Of a DNA stretch of 64,000 bases, positions 21,690-33,185 are shown in pieces. The stretch covers positions 64,424,282 to 64,488,281 of the forward strand of contig NC_087066.1 in NCBI RefSeq assembly GCF_963678635.1. Direction: 5' to 3'. Position 1 is the stretch's first letter, and every line of letters starts with the position of its first letter. Below the pieces are notes generated by a model. It had not been told where the DNA came from and did not search any database. It saw nothing but the letters and a program-made list of their open reading frames with translations. Made by a program: the position numbers and the translations under genes. This stretch comes from Symsagittifera roscoffensis (lineage: Eukaryota > Xenacoelomorpha > Acoela > Convolutidae).

Positions 21690-22930
21690 AGCCATTAACT
21701 GTTTTGAAATTCTATGATATCCACCAGACAGTTTTCAAATATCTAAGGCGTCAGTGTGAATCCCATCCTCACGAAAATTTTTCTTGGGATAGAACAAAGA
21801 TCAAAATTTTCTTCTTCAGCTTATAAGTCACCACACGCTCCTTATTGCGAACTCGGAGTCCTCTAACTGAACTGGTGATTTCGTGTTCTTCCAATACACT
21901 TGTTTTTCATTTTTGAGATTTCATCGTAGCAATGTGTCTTCGAACCTTGTCCAACTGTTCCTGTACATCGAAATTTTTCTTTGAAGAGTCCTGGTGTACG
22001 CTGATGGCATCCATTATGAGCAGTACAACATTTCCGCAGGATCAAGTTGCTGTCTGAAGAAGTGGCTTCATAACATGGTACAATCTGAAGCATACATTTT
22101 TTATCTGAGGTCGTACTACTTCAAGAAATTCAGCACTAATTGGAGCATACTGAGTATTCATACAGTATTCGTTGACAGACTACTAGAACCAATAATTGTT
22201 TTGAAGTTCTTTGATCTCGAATGATTTTCGGTTTCAAATAATCGGTTACTTCTTGTTGAAAATCAACAACACCAAAATTTTGGTTGTTCAGCGTTTTTCC
22301 ATAAGACCTAAGAGTGCCTGGAGCCGATGGTATTAGATATATCTACATATGTTTTTCATTTTGTCCTTGTTATTTTTCTAATTCAGAACGATAGAACTAA
22401 GGGACGCGAATTGAACCATTTCTCTAAACAAGCTGATCCCGGACGCGATTCGCTTGCCTAATCTTTTAGTAATGGATTCTCTTTAATGATCATAACTAAA
22501 AGTTAAATATGCAGTCTGTACATAAACTAATTACTCTTGTAAAATTCTATGATGTCCACGAGAGAGTTTTCAAATATCGAAGGCGTCAGTGTGATTACAA
22601 TCCTCATGATTTTTTCGGGTTAGAACTAGGGTAAATTTTCTTCTTCAGCTTATAGATTTATACACGCTCATTTTTAGGACCGAGGAATCCTGTTTGTTAT
22701 GATGATCTCGTGTTTTTCGAATAAACTTGTTTCGATATTTTCGAGACATAACCGTAGCAGCAAAATGGCTTCAATTGTAGTCCAATTGCTTCTGTACACC
22801 GGAACTGCTCTTAGAGTACCGATGTGAGCTGATGAAATGCATGTTGTTCAGTACCACATTTCCTCGGGACGAAGTTGAGTTGATGTCTTAAAAATGGCTT
22901 CAAAACATGGTACAATCTGAAGCTCTCCAG
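21690..22930. repeat. Diverged tandem duplication, about 400 bp, period about 845
   Basis: Bases 21690-22095 and 22535-22930 align along their length, with shared blocks such as TTTTCAAATATC-AAGGCGTCAGTGTGA, TTTTCTTCTTCAGCTTATA and ACATGGTACAATCTGAAGC. The copies are clearly older than the other duplications in the window. Coding potential is weak on both strands. The identity of the repeated unit is unknown. Confidence 0.75.
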
Positions 22931-23640
22931 TTCCACAATTGTTTCACCTTTGATTAAACTTTGTCAAGATCTTCGCCACATTATTATTAAGACTATTTCC
23001 TTCACTTTGATTTAATGACATCGACTGCCACTGAAAAAGAGGATATGTTGAAATAGTGTTGAGAAACAAAGTACAAAAAAATTAGGAAATGAGTAATTTT
23101 TATCCTATCTCACTCAGTAAAAAGTAAGATCAAAAATTATACAACGAAGACACTAACAGTAAATAGTTGGGGACGTTAATGGGATTGTGCCATCATTCGC
23201 AATCATCATCACTATCGGTCTAGATGTGGTAGCTTCTAAGATGTCGATGGTTGAATTGTTGCCAATTTAAAGTAATTTATCCGAATTGTTGTAAGATTTG
23301 TCTATGATGTTTTTCTGGGATGGAATTAGTAGTCAATCCTCGTAGAATTTCATCCAGTAGTTTTTAAATCCTCCTTAATTTCTTCCATAAGTATCAGGTG
23401 ACTAAATATCAATATCCCGACATATCATGGTTGTATCAAAGAAAATTTGAAAGGATGTGATTCACCCATTCTGTGGACATTTATGTGGACATCATGACTG
23501 TGAATCATTAATGAATTCTCCGTAGGACCATCACTGGCGATGGTAGGAACTAGATTCATGTTTCAAATCATAAAGCAAGAATTTTTTGACGATCCGAATT
23601 GGTTTTAGCCTAATTGTTGTGATTAAATTATTAAATAGAA
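22931..23640. other. Gene-free stretch
   Basis: AT-rich sequence without a supported gene, repeat or element end. Confidence 0.5.
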
Positions 23641-24875
23641 ATGAATGTTAATAAAGTTGAACTTTCCGAAGTACAAGAAATCAAAGAAGCTATCAACTCG
23701 AAACCCAAGAAGTGGATATTCCTGACACGATAAAGAAACTACTGAACCTCATTGAATTTCAAATGCTAGAAGAGAAGCAATATAGCACAGTGTCAAAATT
23801 AATCGATAATGCGAACAATATTCACGAGTTCTCCAATCGAGTTGTAGAGTTGTTCTCCAATCGAGTTGTAGAGTTGAAATATTCACGGAAGCTGTGCTTG
23901 ATGTTCGTCAAATTAGAATATGGACCAAACCCTCTATCCGATGTTCTGCAATTGTTAAGAAACCATCTGAAAATCAATCTCATTGAGTCAAACATTGCAG
24001 CCTGTCATCGCTTCAGTAGTAACCCCAAATCATCTATTATTGTTTATTTTGTTTTCCACGCGGACCGGAATACTATCTGGAGGAGAAAATCATGGCTGAA
24101 GTCAGTATGAACTTCACGGAACTTGCAACTCATTGTTGAGGGATGCCTTGGACCACGTGATAGACAGAAAAAGGTGGAAGCAAGTCGTTTAGGAGTTCAC
24201 GTGTACACCAAGAAACAAAATATTTACGCTCGAGATCCAGTTAACGCTTCTAATGATGCGGTGCAAATAAAATCTCGGCATGAAATGAACTCGTTTGTGC
24301 CAAAAGCTGTCCACGAAGAACTACCTCACCGTCCAACTGTTGAGAAAAAAAGACAATGGATATCAGAATGCAATGGATATCAGAAACTGGGCGGACTGTC
24401 TAGAGACACCAAAACCTCCACTGATGCAGCGTAAGCCAGGCACTACAATCTTTTAGTAGATCGAAAAGAAAGTATGCAATGTCTCTCATTGATAAAGATC
24501 AGCAGAAAGAGCTAACAGAGAGCGTCATCAAAGGATTGGTACCTGCAGTCATCAACGCTCTACAACCAGCAGAAAGAGTAGCTCGAGACCGCTCTCCAAC
24601 CAATGACAATCCCTTAAATCGAAATGGTGCTCCGTTTAATAAAAAAAAAGGATCAGAATGATAGTTGTCCTGGTGCTACAGTATCAAACATGCATGTGAA
24701 CATTAGATCGTTTTCGAAACACTTTGAAGATTTTAGAGGCGCTAATACACTGTCTACAGTCTTCTCCTCATGTTATTTGTCTGTCTGAGACATGGCTTAA
24801 AATGGATGAAGATACATCAGTTTTTCTGGTGAAAGGTTATAGGGAATTTAAGACTGGAACCCTTGATAATTAATG
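23641..24875 (+). pseudogene. 5' fragment of a second LINE: ORF1-like protein and start of endonuclease
   Basis: An ATG at 23641 opens a frame that shifts at about 23710 and continues to 24110. The protein resembles LINE ORF1 nucleic-acid-binding proteins (LEYGPNPLSDVLQLLRNHL, then an ACHRFSSNP segment and a basic WRRKSWLK). It contains a 24-bp direct duplication at about 23830-23875, giving FSNRVVEL twice. After further broken frames, the start of an AP endonuclease appears at about 24700-24870 (NIRSFSKHF, then PHVICLSETWLKMDED). It ends abruptly at about 24870 without reverse transcriptase, so this is a 3'-truncated, dead copy. It belongs to a different LINE lineage from the one at 17.6-21.5 kb. 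Confidence 0.75.
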
Positions 24876-25079
24876 CCTGGATAAAGATAGTTGTATATAG
24901 GAAGGGAAAATTTAGAGCTATAAGCAGGGCAATCAGGGTCGTAGGAAAAGAAAAAGAGGAGGAGGGTAAAGCAAGATGGGAGGTGGGGAATTCAATAATC
25001 GTAAATAAATAATTTTTTTTGTTTTAAAAGGCTCTCAAATTTTACACTGTCACACTTCCTTAGTTTAAAATGCTTGATT

Positions 25080-25150
25080 GGAGGTGAAATGGTAAAATGC
25101 CTGATTGGAGCTCCGGAAAAGGGGGTTCGAATTCCAGTCGGACTTCTTCT
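25080..25150 (+). repeat. tRNA-like sequence, SINE-head candidate
   Basis: GTGAAATGGTAAAATGCC resembles a polymerase III A box, and GGGGTTCGAATTCC about 45 bases on is a near-consensus B box. The arms do not pair well enough for a working tRNA, so a tRNA-derived SINE remnant is more likely. Confidence 0.5.
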
Positions 25151-26626
25151 TTTTTGTTTAATTGTTTATATATTATTAGTATAATAATTAGTATTATGAT
25201 TGAAATTAATAACTACTTTCAAAACAATTATTGTTTAAAGCTTCTCTTGATCGGGGTAGACTTAGAGCAGATCAGCTGATCTCGTTATTTACCCTTTTCA
25301 AGTCGCTATATCTATTGCTGTAATTTGTTTATTTAGCTATATCAATTTATCTTGGCTTGAATGAATTTATTCTTCTTCTTTAAAATTAAGTTCAGCCAAG
25401 TTTTCCTTTCAAATTCATTAAACATTTTTGTTCAGTTCTATATTTTAAAACAAGCCTGTAATCAAGTCATATCAACTCTAACTCAGTTATATCTCAGAGA
25501 AAGAAACAACGGGTTGCGTTTTAATAATTGAGACGTTCATTTTTTCCTGCTAATCGATCACAATCAGTTAAAGGATGTGAAAACTAGGGATGGGATCAGG
25601 GAAAAAGATTGCTGACAGTAGGGATAGGGTTGAAATTCATCTTTTAGTGTTAGAGGTACGCTAGAAGTGGGCTTAGATAGTCAGTGATAGGATTAGTTAG
25701 TAGTAGGGAAAGGGATAGGGCTAAGGCTAATGACCAGCTTCTCTTGGGGGGGGGGGGGGGGGTTGGGGGTTGGGGGTGTTGTTGAAAAAGCGGCTCATGA
25801 CCTCCACCACCTGCTACTCGCTCATACTTTTTCACTGGGTATGATCGTAGAATGATCTTTGATGAGCATAGAATCTGCTTTTTGATTGAAATGGATAATT
25901 CTGTTAGGTGTCAACGTTCGAAATGGAGATACTTATTTACTTATATGTGTCCTGATTTAGTTTTTTTTCTGGAGAAAGTTACGTTCAAAAACTTGATCAA
26001 GATCATAATTGGTTTTTCGTTTTTTAACTTTTTAAATTATTTTTAAAGTCATTCTTCTGCAAAAAAGGATGCAAACTTTCATTCACAACAGTGCAAATAA
26101 GCTAAAAATTGTGATTGACTCTTTGTTTCAAAAATGTTTTTTTTTTAGATTAACCTGCGGAATAAAAATTACATATTGGCCCAGTATTATTCAATTAGAT
26201 TAGTTGTATGAACAATGTGTTGGGATGAAAAGATTCTCGTTATTTAAACAGCTTCAACGTGATGTAATTTTCCCTTCAAAATACACCAGTGTAAAAATTC
26301 AAGGTCAATTGTTTGTTGTTCGGTTTTATTGAGTTCATTGACGCTTTGTCAATCGTCTGTTGGTTGTTTTTGACTTCGTTAGCGCACTGAGATTTTTTTA
26401 TGTTGAATAGAGTTTGTGGAAACTGTCTCGAGTTGAGCAATTATAATTGTTTGGTCATACGAAAAAACATAAATATGAAAGATGGGTCTCGTGGTTTGTG
26501 AAAACACAATTAAACAAACGCACATGCTGTTTCCGAAAATTTTCCGATTTTTCTCTAGATATCTATCTAAAATTTAGGGACCTAGCCTAGCTTTTACACA
26601 ACCATTGTTAGAAATTTGATTTTCAG
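25151..26626. other. Gene-free stretch with G-rich low-complexity sequence
   Basis: No exon was supported. Bases 25560-25800 are rich in GGGATAGGG-like tracts and include a run of 16 or more G at about 25747-25762, followed by GGTTGGGGGTTGGGGG, which could form G-quadruplexes. Bases 26140-26215 belong to a dispersed repeat family also seen at 30120, 32260 and 40620. If CDC6 has its next upstream exon in this window, I could not find it here. Confidence 0.5.
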
Positions 26627-29600
26627 ATACTCCTCCACAGAGTCCCAGGTTGGACCAAGAGAACAGGCCTCATCTTCCTCCTCTCTCGGGACAGCAACAG
26701 AACTCCTCACATGCCAGTCGAATACATGCATCTTCACACTCTGCTCCGGCTGTGACGTCACGAGTCACCATCTCAGTAATGAACAAAGTCATCTCAGACG
26801 CTATGACATCATGGGCCAGCAGCAATGGAAGCAGCGTGATTACAGGTGAGACATACTCACATACAGCTTGAATTGTATTTGGAATGTTTATGAAGTTAGC
26901 ATAGTTAGTTTGTGGTCATGCTAGATGATTTTATCTTGCAATATCTTACATCAAATTGTCAAATTGTTGCACGATAATGAATATCGGTTGAAAATTACAT
27001 AAAATTGAAAGTGAAAACAGCTCACGCACCCCACTATTTTGTCATACACCAAGTAACTCAACGAAATAAACATTATCAGGCTGTTCCCCTTCTACGTCGG
27101 TTTGACAAGACGAAAGCCAAATGTAAACGAAAATTCCTTAGTTTTCTCTATCTCTCAAACATAATCGATCTATTCAATTCAATCATGAGCAAATTCCGAT
27201 GGCTTTTCATTTGGTTCGGGACCCGTCTACACTTTCGAATCCTTAAATTTCTTTTCAAAGAGTCAACAATTTTTTTTTGGAAAAATGAACTGCAATGTCG
27301 TTTTGCGATTCCTTTCCTCCTAGATATATGTTCGGGCTGTCAATAATTGAATCAATTTGGGGTTCAAATAGTTTTTAGGACTTGAAAATTGGTCAAAGAA
27401 TACACATATTTCAGGTGGGCTTAGTGGATCATCGGGTGGTGGGGACCAGAATGGTGAGCATCATCAGCAGGACTCTTGTCCACTCCATCACAAAGTCATC
27501 ATCACCTCCCTCGCCAGACTCACCAAGCAGTCTTCTGCCGCACATTTCAATATGCACCAGGTCATTCAAATCAGCAACTGCTTTCGAATCAAGAATAGCA
27601 GATTGCTGTGCAATTAGCACACAAAATTTTGACCCCCAATTTAGTCTTTCGAAGAAATAAAACAGAAGTCGAAGGTTTTAATTTTTTTTGTGAGAGGTAT
27701 GAAAACAGGCAAAGGGAGATGAAGAGATGTTGAAAATAATTGGAGAATTGACGCCAATTAAATTGAAGCGAGGGCTTTATGTAGCCAATGGGTAAGATCC
27801 CTTAAACTTTGTATAGACAAATATCTTGTTAATATATTTATTCCACTTTTTTTAAAACAATTTCTCAACACTTCGCTAATTTTGGAGATTTCACCTTCTC
27901 GAACTTTTACTCTTGTTTAGCTAAACAAGAGGCTGACTTTTATATATCGGGGTCTACAATTGACCTTTTGGTTCTTGCGTAGATTTTAATTGACTCAAAG
28001 TTTAAAAATGAGGTTTATGGGGATGAAATTTTGGTCCCTAATTGGTCAAAATATATTGCACATTAATTCCTGTTAAATTCTCATCAACTTTTGACATCTC
28101 TTTTTTTGTGTGATGTCAACCAAAATTGGAAAAACCGGCTTAAGTTTCCAATTTCATTTGTTATTTTGCGGATAATTTAAAACAACGCTGTATTCTGTAT
28201 CTTGAGCTCGAAGTTTTTGGCAACTTGGCTGCAGGTGGAGTATCATAGCTCGCTATTAAATTTTGTGTCTCGATGAACTTTTAAACAAAATGACGGTTGT
28301 TAAATGTCATTGAACGAAATAAAGACACTTATTTAAGCCGTGGTTGGTGTTTTTTTGATGTTCGAAAGTAGAATAATATTCAAAAAAAAATGAATTGAAA
28401 TGAAAAAGAAGTGAATTTTTCAATGATACTTTTCTATTTGTCCGTAGCCTCTCTTCCGACCATTATGCATGAACGCTATAAATTCTCTGGCAATCGAGTA
28501 TTTAATGTTACCGATGTTCCATAAAATGACCTTCTGATTGATTGTTCTTTTCTGTTTATAGGTGCTGTCCAAGTATGCGTCAGTGTGTAGTGAGAAAGGC
28601 ATTTGTAGTCTGGAACAGTCGCAGCTGCAGATGGTGATGAATCTGTTGGAAGCCAGGGGACTCATACAACTCAGCTTACCCGCCGCCCGCAACAACGCCG
28701 GCGCTGGAGGACACTGCGACTTCAGAAAAATGAAGGTACGAAGACAGTATATGAGAAAATTGGTAAATTAAATGAATAAATTCTCCGATCACATTTTTGC
28801 CACAGATTTTTTTTTATAACAATCTAATGTTAAGAGATCTACAAAGCTGTACTGATGATTGCAGTTGGTCGCAGAAAATCGAAAGTCTGTCTTAATTTTT
28901 GTTGCTAGGCGTCAAGTCGTCGGACGAAGGTGAAATATTCGTATCAATTAAGGAAAGTTCGGGTTTCTAGAAAACTGGAAGGCTTCGGGGCTGATGACAT
29001 GTTGTTGGCCTTCCTGTAATCATTTTTCAATAAATTGTTCGCAGTGGAATTTATTGTCAAAATTTTTTCTAAATAGGATAATTTTTACGCTTCGATTAGC
29101 AAGCGTTATCAAATGGGGTATAGACTATTTTTTCGGGTTAACAACTAGTTTTACAAAATTAGTTGAATCACTTGACAGCAGTTGAAATGCTGCGCACATG
29201 CTCATTTTCATGAAATTTCAAATTTAACTACTGGGTGCAATGTTTGTTACTTGGAACTTTTTCAGAAATAATTTTTTTGTCGGCTTCATAGATTTCGTTC
29301 CAACTTTTGTCAGCTTCTTTTTTCAATTTTATCGTTGGAACGTATTTTTGCTATTTCTTGAGGGTCATTCTGTTTTAATCCTGTTGTATCGCAAGTGGTG
29401 CGAAGCTCAGCTTCGCCTCTGTGTCGAAAATATTCCCTTTTTGTCGAAAAATTTTTTCCGTAAAAACATGTTAATAATGCCTACATTTTTACAGCTTGCT
29501 GGATGTACAGTCTACGTGCTGGATCTTTAGACTAAGTGTTTGTATAAAATATTCATTATATTTGATTTTAAAAAGCAGATTACCAGCTTTTTCTAATTGG

Positions 29601-31028
29601 GGCAGTTGCATTAAAAAATCGAAAAAGCCGTGTATTTTATATTTTCGATGGGATAAATGTTGGAAAGAGTGTTAAAAAAATCAATTGAAAACAAGATGAA
29701 ACCATTCCGTATTGTATCAAAAACAGTTTTTTCGCGCGAATCGGCAGTTGAAAATCCAGCCCTTCATTCGGACATCTGTTTGCAGGAAAATGGTAGATTT
29801 CATTTAAATAATTCGATAAACTTTGGAAATTAATGAAAATTTAATGTTTCTTAATTTTGTAAACAGGGAACTCGTCATTTCTCCTGCACACAAATTTTTA
29901 CAAATCTGTAAGAAATTGAGCTTGTTTTTCATAAAACGTCAAGAATTTTTGTGCAGCTGACCTCATAGTGTAGACTTGAAACGCCTGCTGGATCGTTTAA
30001 TTCGTTTCTTGTCTTCTTTTCTGTACATTTATAACGCTCGAACGCAAGTTCCACTATCGATCAGCAAAAATATACAGGTCACGAAAAACCTGATCGACTT
30101 TTAATTTTGAAACAAATTGAATTTACTTTTCAGATTTCCCAGCGGAATGAAAATTTAACGTATTGATCCAGTTTCTCAAATTGGGTTTTTTAATCAAAAA
30201 AGCACAAGTCATAAATTATTCGTGAAATTGTTTTTGTTTCTGTTTCCTTGCGTTCATGACCTTTAGGGTGGAATGTGTTTTTAGGGTGGAATCCCTCATA
30301 CTCGAAGGACCGAATGCGCGAAAAAAAGTCAGCTAATCAGATTTCAGTTATCAAAAATTTGCAAAGAAAGCATGAAAATCTGAAAGAAAGTAAACAATTC
30401 AGGGACTTAATATTGATATTGGCCGAATATAAAAACGGCAAGATATGCTAAATTTTCAAAATGTCACTGACCGCCGCCGAATTGGAACAAATTTTTTATA
30501 TCAAGGGTTTTGTTATGAAAGAAGCAAAATATTGCTTCATTTAATTGAATGGCAATTGATTCTTTTAAAACTTGACTTTCGGCTAATTTTGTTTTCGGTC
30601 CTTCGCCCACTAGTTTTTCACCCAATCGGTCCTTCGCGCATGAGAATTGCTCCCGCTTTTAGTACTGAGAGATGCTATTTTAAGGGATGGGACTGAGGAC
30701 TCAAAGTAAAAGCTCAACATTTCAAAATCTGATTACATGATCAAATTTTGGAGCGTTCAGGGTCTCGTCTTGAGTCGAGTAGTCTTGTTAAGTGTACCTC
30801 TGCAAACGTATTTTGAAAAAATATATATTTTTTTTTATTTAAAGAGCCCTCGCTCAGTCCTATTTGAACTCTCCTGCGATTTATGACAGTCCTTTCATAA
30901 GTTTTCTCTTTTGCAAAAGTTCCTCGAATATTTGTTCAGAACATGACAAAGCATAGTTTTTTCTGCTTTAGGTGTACGTTAAAGGAAACCTGTTTGAGCT
31001 GCTTTCATCTAGAGAGTTGGACGTATAA
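26627..31028 (+). CDS. cdc6: CDC6, last four exons (replication licensing ATPase, C-terminal part)
   Basis: CDC6 binds ORC at replication origins and loads the MCM helicase in the nucleus. Exons are 26627-26845, 27415-27560, 28562-28735 and 30972-31028; all introns are GT-AG and phases agree (1, 0, 0). The exons cover the linker after the AAA+ domain and the winged-helix domain. Exon 1 has VTISVMNKVISDAM; exon 2 has SCPLHHKVIITSLARL; exon 3 has VLSKYASVC and then LLEARGLIQL. These match the vertebrate order IHISQVISE, FPLQQKILV, YSKVC and LLEARGILGL. The last exon encodes 18 residues (VYVKGNLFELLSSRELDV) and a stop. The AAA+ exons (Walker A and B) are not in the window or not recognisable. 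Exon 3 has a higher GC content than its introns. ORC1 was considered but fits less well. Confidence 0.88.
29386..29425. repeat. Dispersed hairpin motif (GCGAAGCT/GCTTCGC type)
   Basis: In the third CDC6 intron, GTATCGCAAGTGGTGCGAAG leads into a stem GCGAAGCT / GCTTCGC with almost no loop (29400-29416), followed by CTCTGTG. Related copies lie at 45590-45622, 49461-49485, 53681-53718 and 54052-54096. Confidence 0.65.
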
Positions 31029-32861
31029 GAGCAAAGAGAAACGGTGACTTCATGACGAGTAAGAAATTCCATGAAGCTATGGAATATGATACGAGGTATA
31101 CCGAAACAAACTCGAATTTAATTCAAATTGCTTTCAAAGTAATGAGACGACTTAACTACAATCGGAGTTTTGACTGAAAATGCTGTCTGATTAGTTTTTG
31201 TTTCTTTGTTTTTATTCTATCGGATTAGGTTGTGCATCTCAAAAGCTGTATTTAGCTTTTTATCATATGTTTTAGCGTGTATTATCGCTTGGCCCATATA
31301 TCACATTTTCAATGTTGGTTTTCCCAGCTCAGCTTCAAGAAAATATATATTTTTTAATTTTCTTTGAACAAAATTAAGAAATTTGTTTTTGGAGAAAGTT
31401 ATTTTTTGCAGTTTTTTTTTCATTTGTTAAAGTCAATACAATCCATTTTTTAAAAGGAAGGCAGATTACACTGCGATTTTGTGCAAGTAACTCGAAAAAA
31501 CGTGGATCGTATTTTAGTTTCGAACGTGGTTGTAAAGTCTTAAATTTCCCAGTGGAATAAAAAAAAGTTACCAAATGACGCAGTTTTCGCGATGGGTTGG
31601 GTTAGTTTCAGGAAAGAAGTATCAACCTTAAAAGATTCTCTAATTCAAAGAACTTCATTGTGGTAAATATTCCTTCGAATGTTGAAAAATGTTTCAAGAA
31701 GTCGATACTTTTTAGGTCCTTGATTGACTTTTTTGCATTTACTTACTTCAAGCTCAATATCTGAGGTTCTCGTGTAAGAAGAAGCAATGTGTAAATTTTT
31801 GGAATCAGCTATGAACAAGAATATTACCTATCAGGGCGTGGAATGTCCAACAATTAATACAAAAAACATGATTAAAAGCCTTATTTGATTTCATTTCTTT
31901 CTCTGTTTTACATAGTCACATGCAAGGTAACTCCTCAAAAAAGAGTTCAATTTTGGAGTTTTGACTCTAATTTATTTAGAAATCAAATACGATTATATAT
32001 TTTATTTACATTTGCGTAAACAAGTTTCTTGAAATCTTGAATAAACTTTTTCTCACAATTGTCTAATAAATTGGGTGATGTTTATTAAGAGTAATGAACG
32101 CAGTGAAGACTTCTATAAGTCTTGCTGATTTTTTTTTTTTTCATTGATGCACTAAGGCATAATCCACTTTTTTGAGTTCAATTGGAATTCATCTGCTGAA
32201 AGTGACGTAAATAGCACTATCCAAATGCGAACCTGGAAATGGCGCAAAAAAAACGTGAACGATTTCTAGTTTCGAAAGTGGAATTTATTTTTAAGATTTC
32301 TCAGCTGAATAAAAATTTTACATTAATCCAGTTTTCTCAAGTTGGTTCCATCTTATCAAAAAAGCCGCCAATCACAAATTGTTCTAGAAGTTCAAAGAGC
32401 TTAAAGGGCATCCATTTTTTTTTTTTTTTTGGAATTCGAAAATCGAGATTTTTTCAAAAAATTTAAGGTGTTTTTTATGTTTACTTGCGAGTAGTAGTGT
32501 AAAAGTGGCTAGGAAAATGGCCACTTTTAACCACCTTTTTTTTCGATGTGCCGTTGCAATGACCACTTTTAACCCCCAAAGGGGTTAGAACTCCTACTTT
32601 TTTTTCGGGCACACATGTTTTCAAAATTGATCGTTTTTCGAGCACTGTATGGAAAAGGGAATGAAATTAAGTTTTGCTTGGTGCTTGTTTTCCCTTGACT
32701 TTGACAGTTCAAATTTGACCGCGCGCGTTATAGTGTTGATTAATGTCTATAAAACGTAAAAACTTACCCGAAGGTTGATTTTGCAGAAGTGGATAAAGAA
32801 GGGATAAAAATAAAAAGAATAAAAGGACTTAGAAATATATAATTAGGTAAAAAAAAGAACC
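31029..32861. other. Gene-free stretch downstream of CDC6
   Basis: CDC6 3' UTR and intergenic sequence. I saw no clear AATAAA close to the stop. Bases 31540-31600 and 32255-32475 are copies of the dispersed repeat also seen at 30120 and 40620 (shared TTCGAAAGT, CAGCTGAATAAAAATTT-like and CCAGTTTTCTCAA-like blocks). No exon is supported. Confidence 0.5.
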
Positions 32862-33185
32862 TCTACTTTATAAGAAGAGGTGGGAGTAAATGGTAACTGC
32901 TGGGCTATCCATTAGCCCCAGCAGATCAGAAGATCTGGACCCAATCCAGAATCCGAGTACGACTACGTCCCTGAGTTGCTCAGTGAGCAACTCCCACTCA
33001 GGGACAGTAGTCCGGGGAAGGGGTTCCCTTAGCCCACTGGCGTGGTTTGAGCCAGAGCTCTTTCACCACCAGAAAGACAGGATCAGCACCAGCCGTATAT
33101 CTGACATGCACCTTCGATATTGGAATGTTGAGGAGTATCAGCCCACCGAATGGAACAATAGCTTTCTGGGAGTATGAAGACATAT
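32862..33185. other. GC-rich island of consecutive hairpins
   Basis: At least four adjacent stem-loops can be drawn: 32898-32925 (11 bp plus one bulge, loop TCCAT), 32933-32954 (8 bp plus one bulge), 32961-33012 (a long interrupted stem, outer GACTAC/GTAGTC, middle CCCTGAG/CTCAGGG, inner TTGCTC/GAGCAA) and 33045-33072 (GTGGT/ACCAC). The GC content is far above the flanks. An open frame of 95 codons spans 32890-33177, but its composition follows the hairpins and it matches nothing I know. A box-like (about 32885-32900) and B box-like (GGTTTGAGCC, 33046) sequences hint at polymerase III ancestry. Confidence 0.6.

Noticed and set aside
28562-28735. ORC1 instead of CDC6
   Set aside because: The LLEARGLIQL and YASVC order matches the CDC6 winged helix; the corresponding ORC1 region has a different pattern.
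32890-33177. 95-codon open frame in the hairpin island
   Set aside because: Its codons follow the inverted repeats, the product matches nothing known, and an open frame of similar size exists on the other strand.
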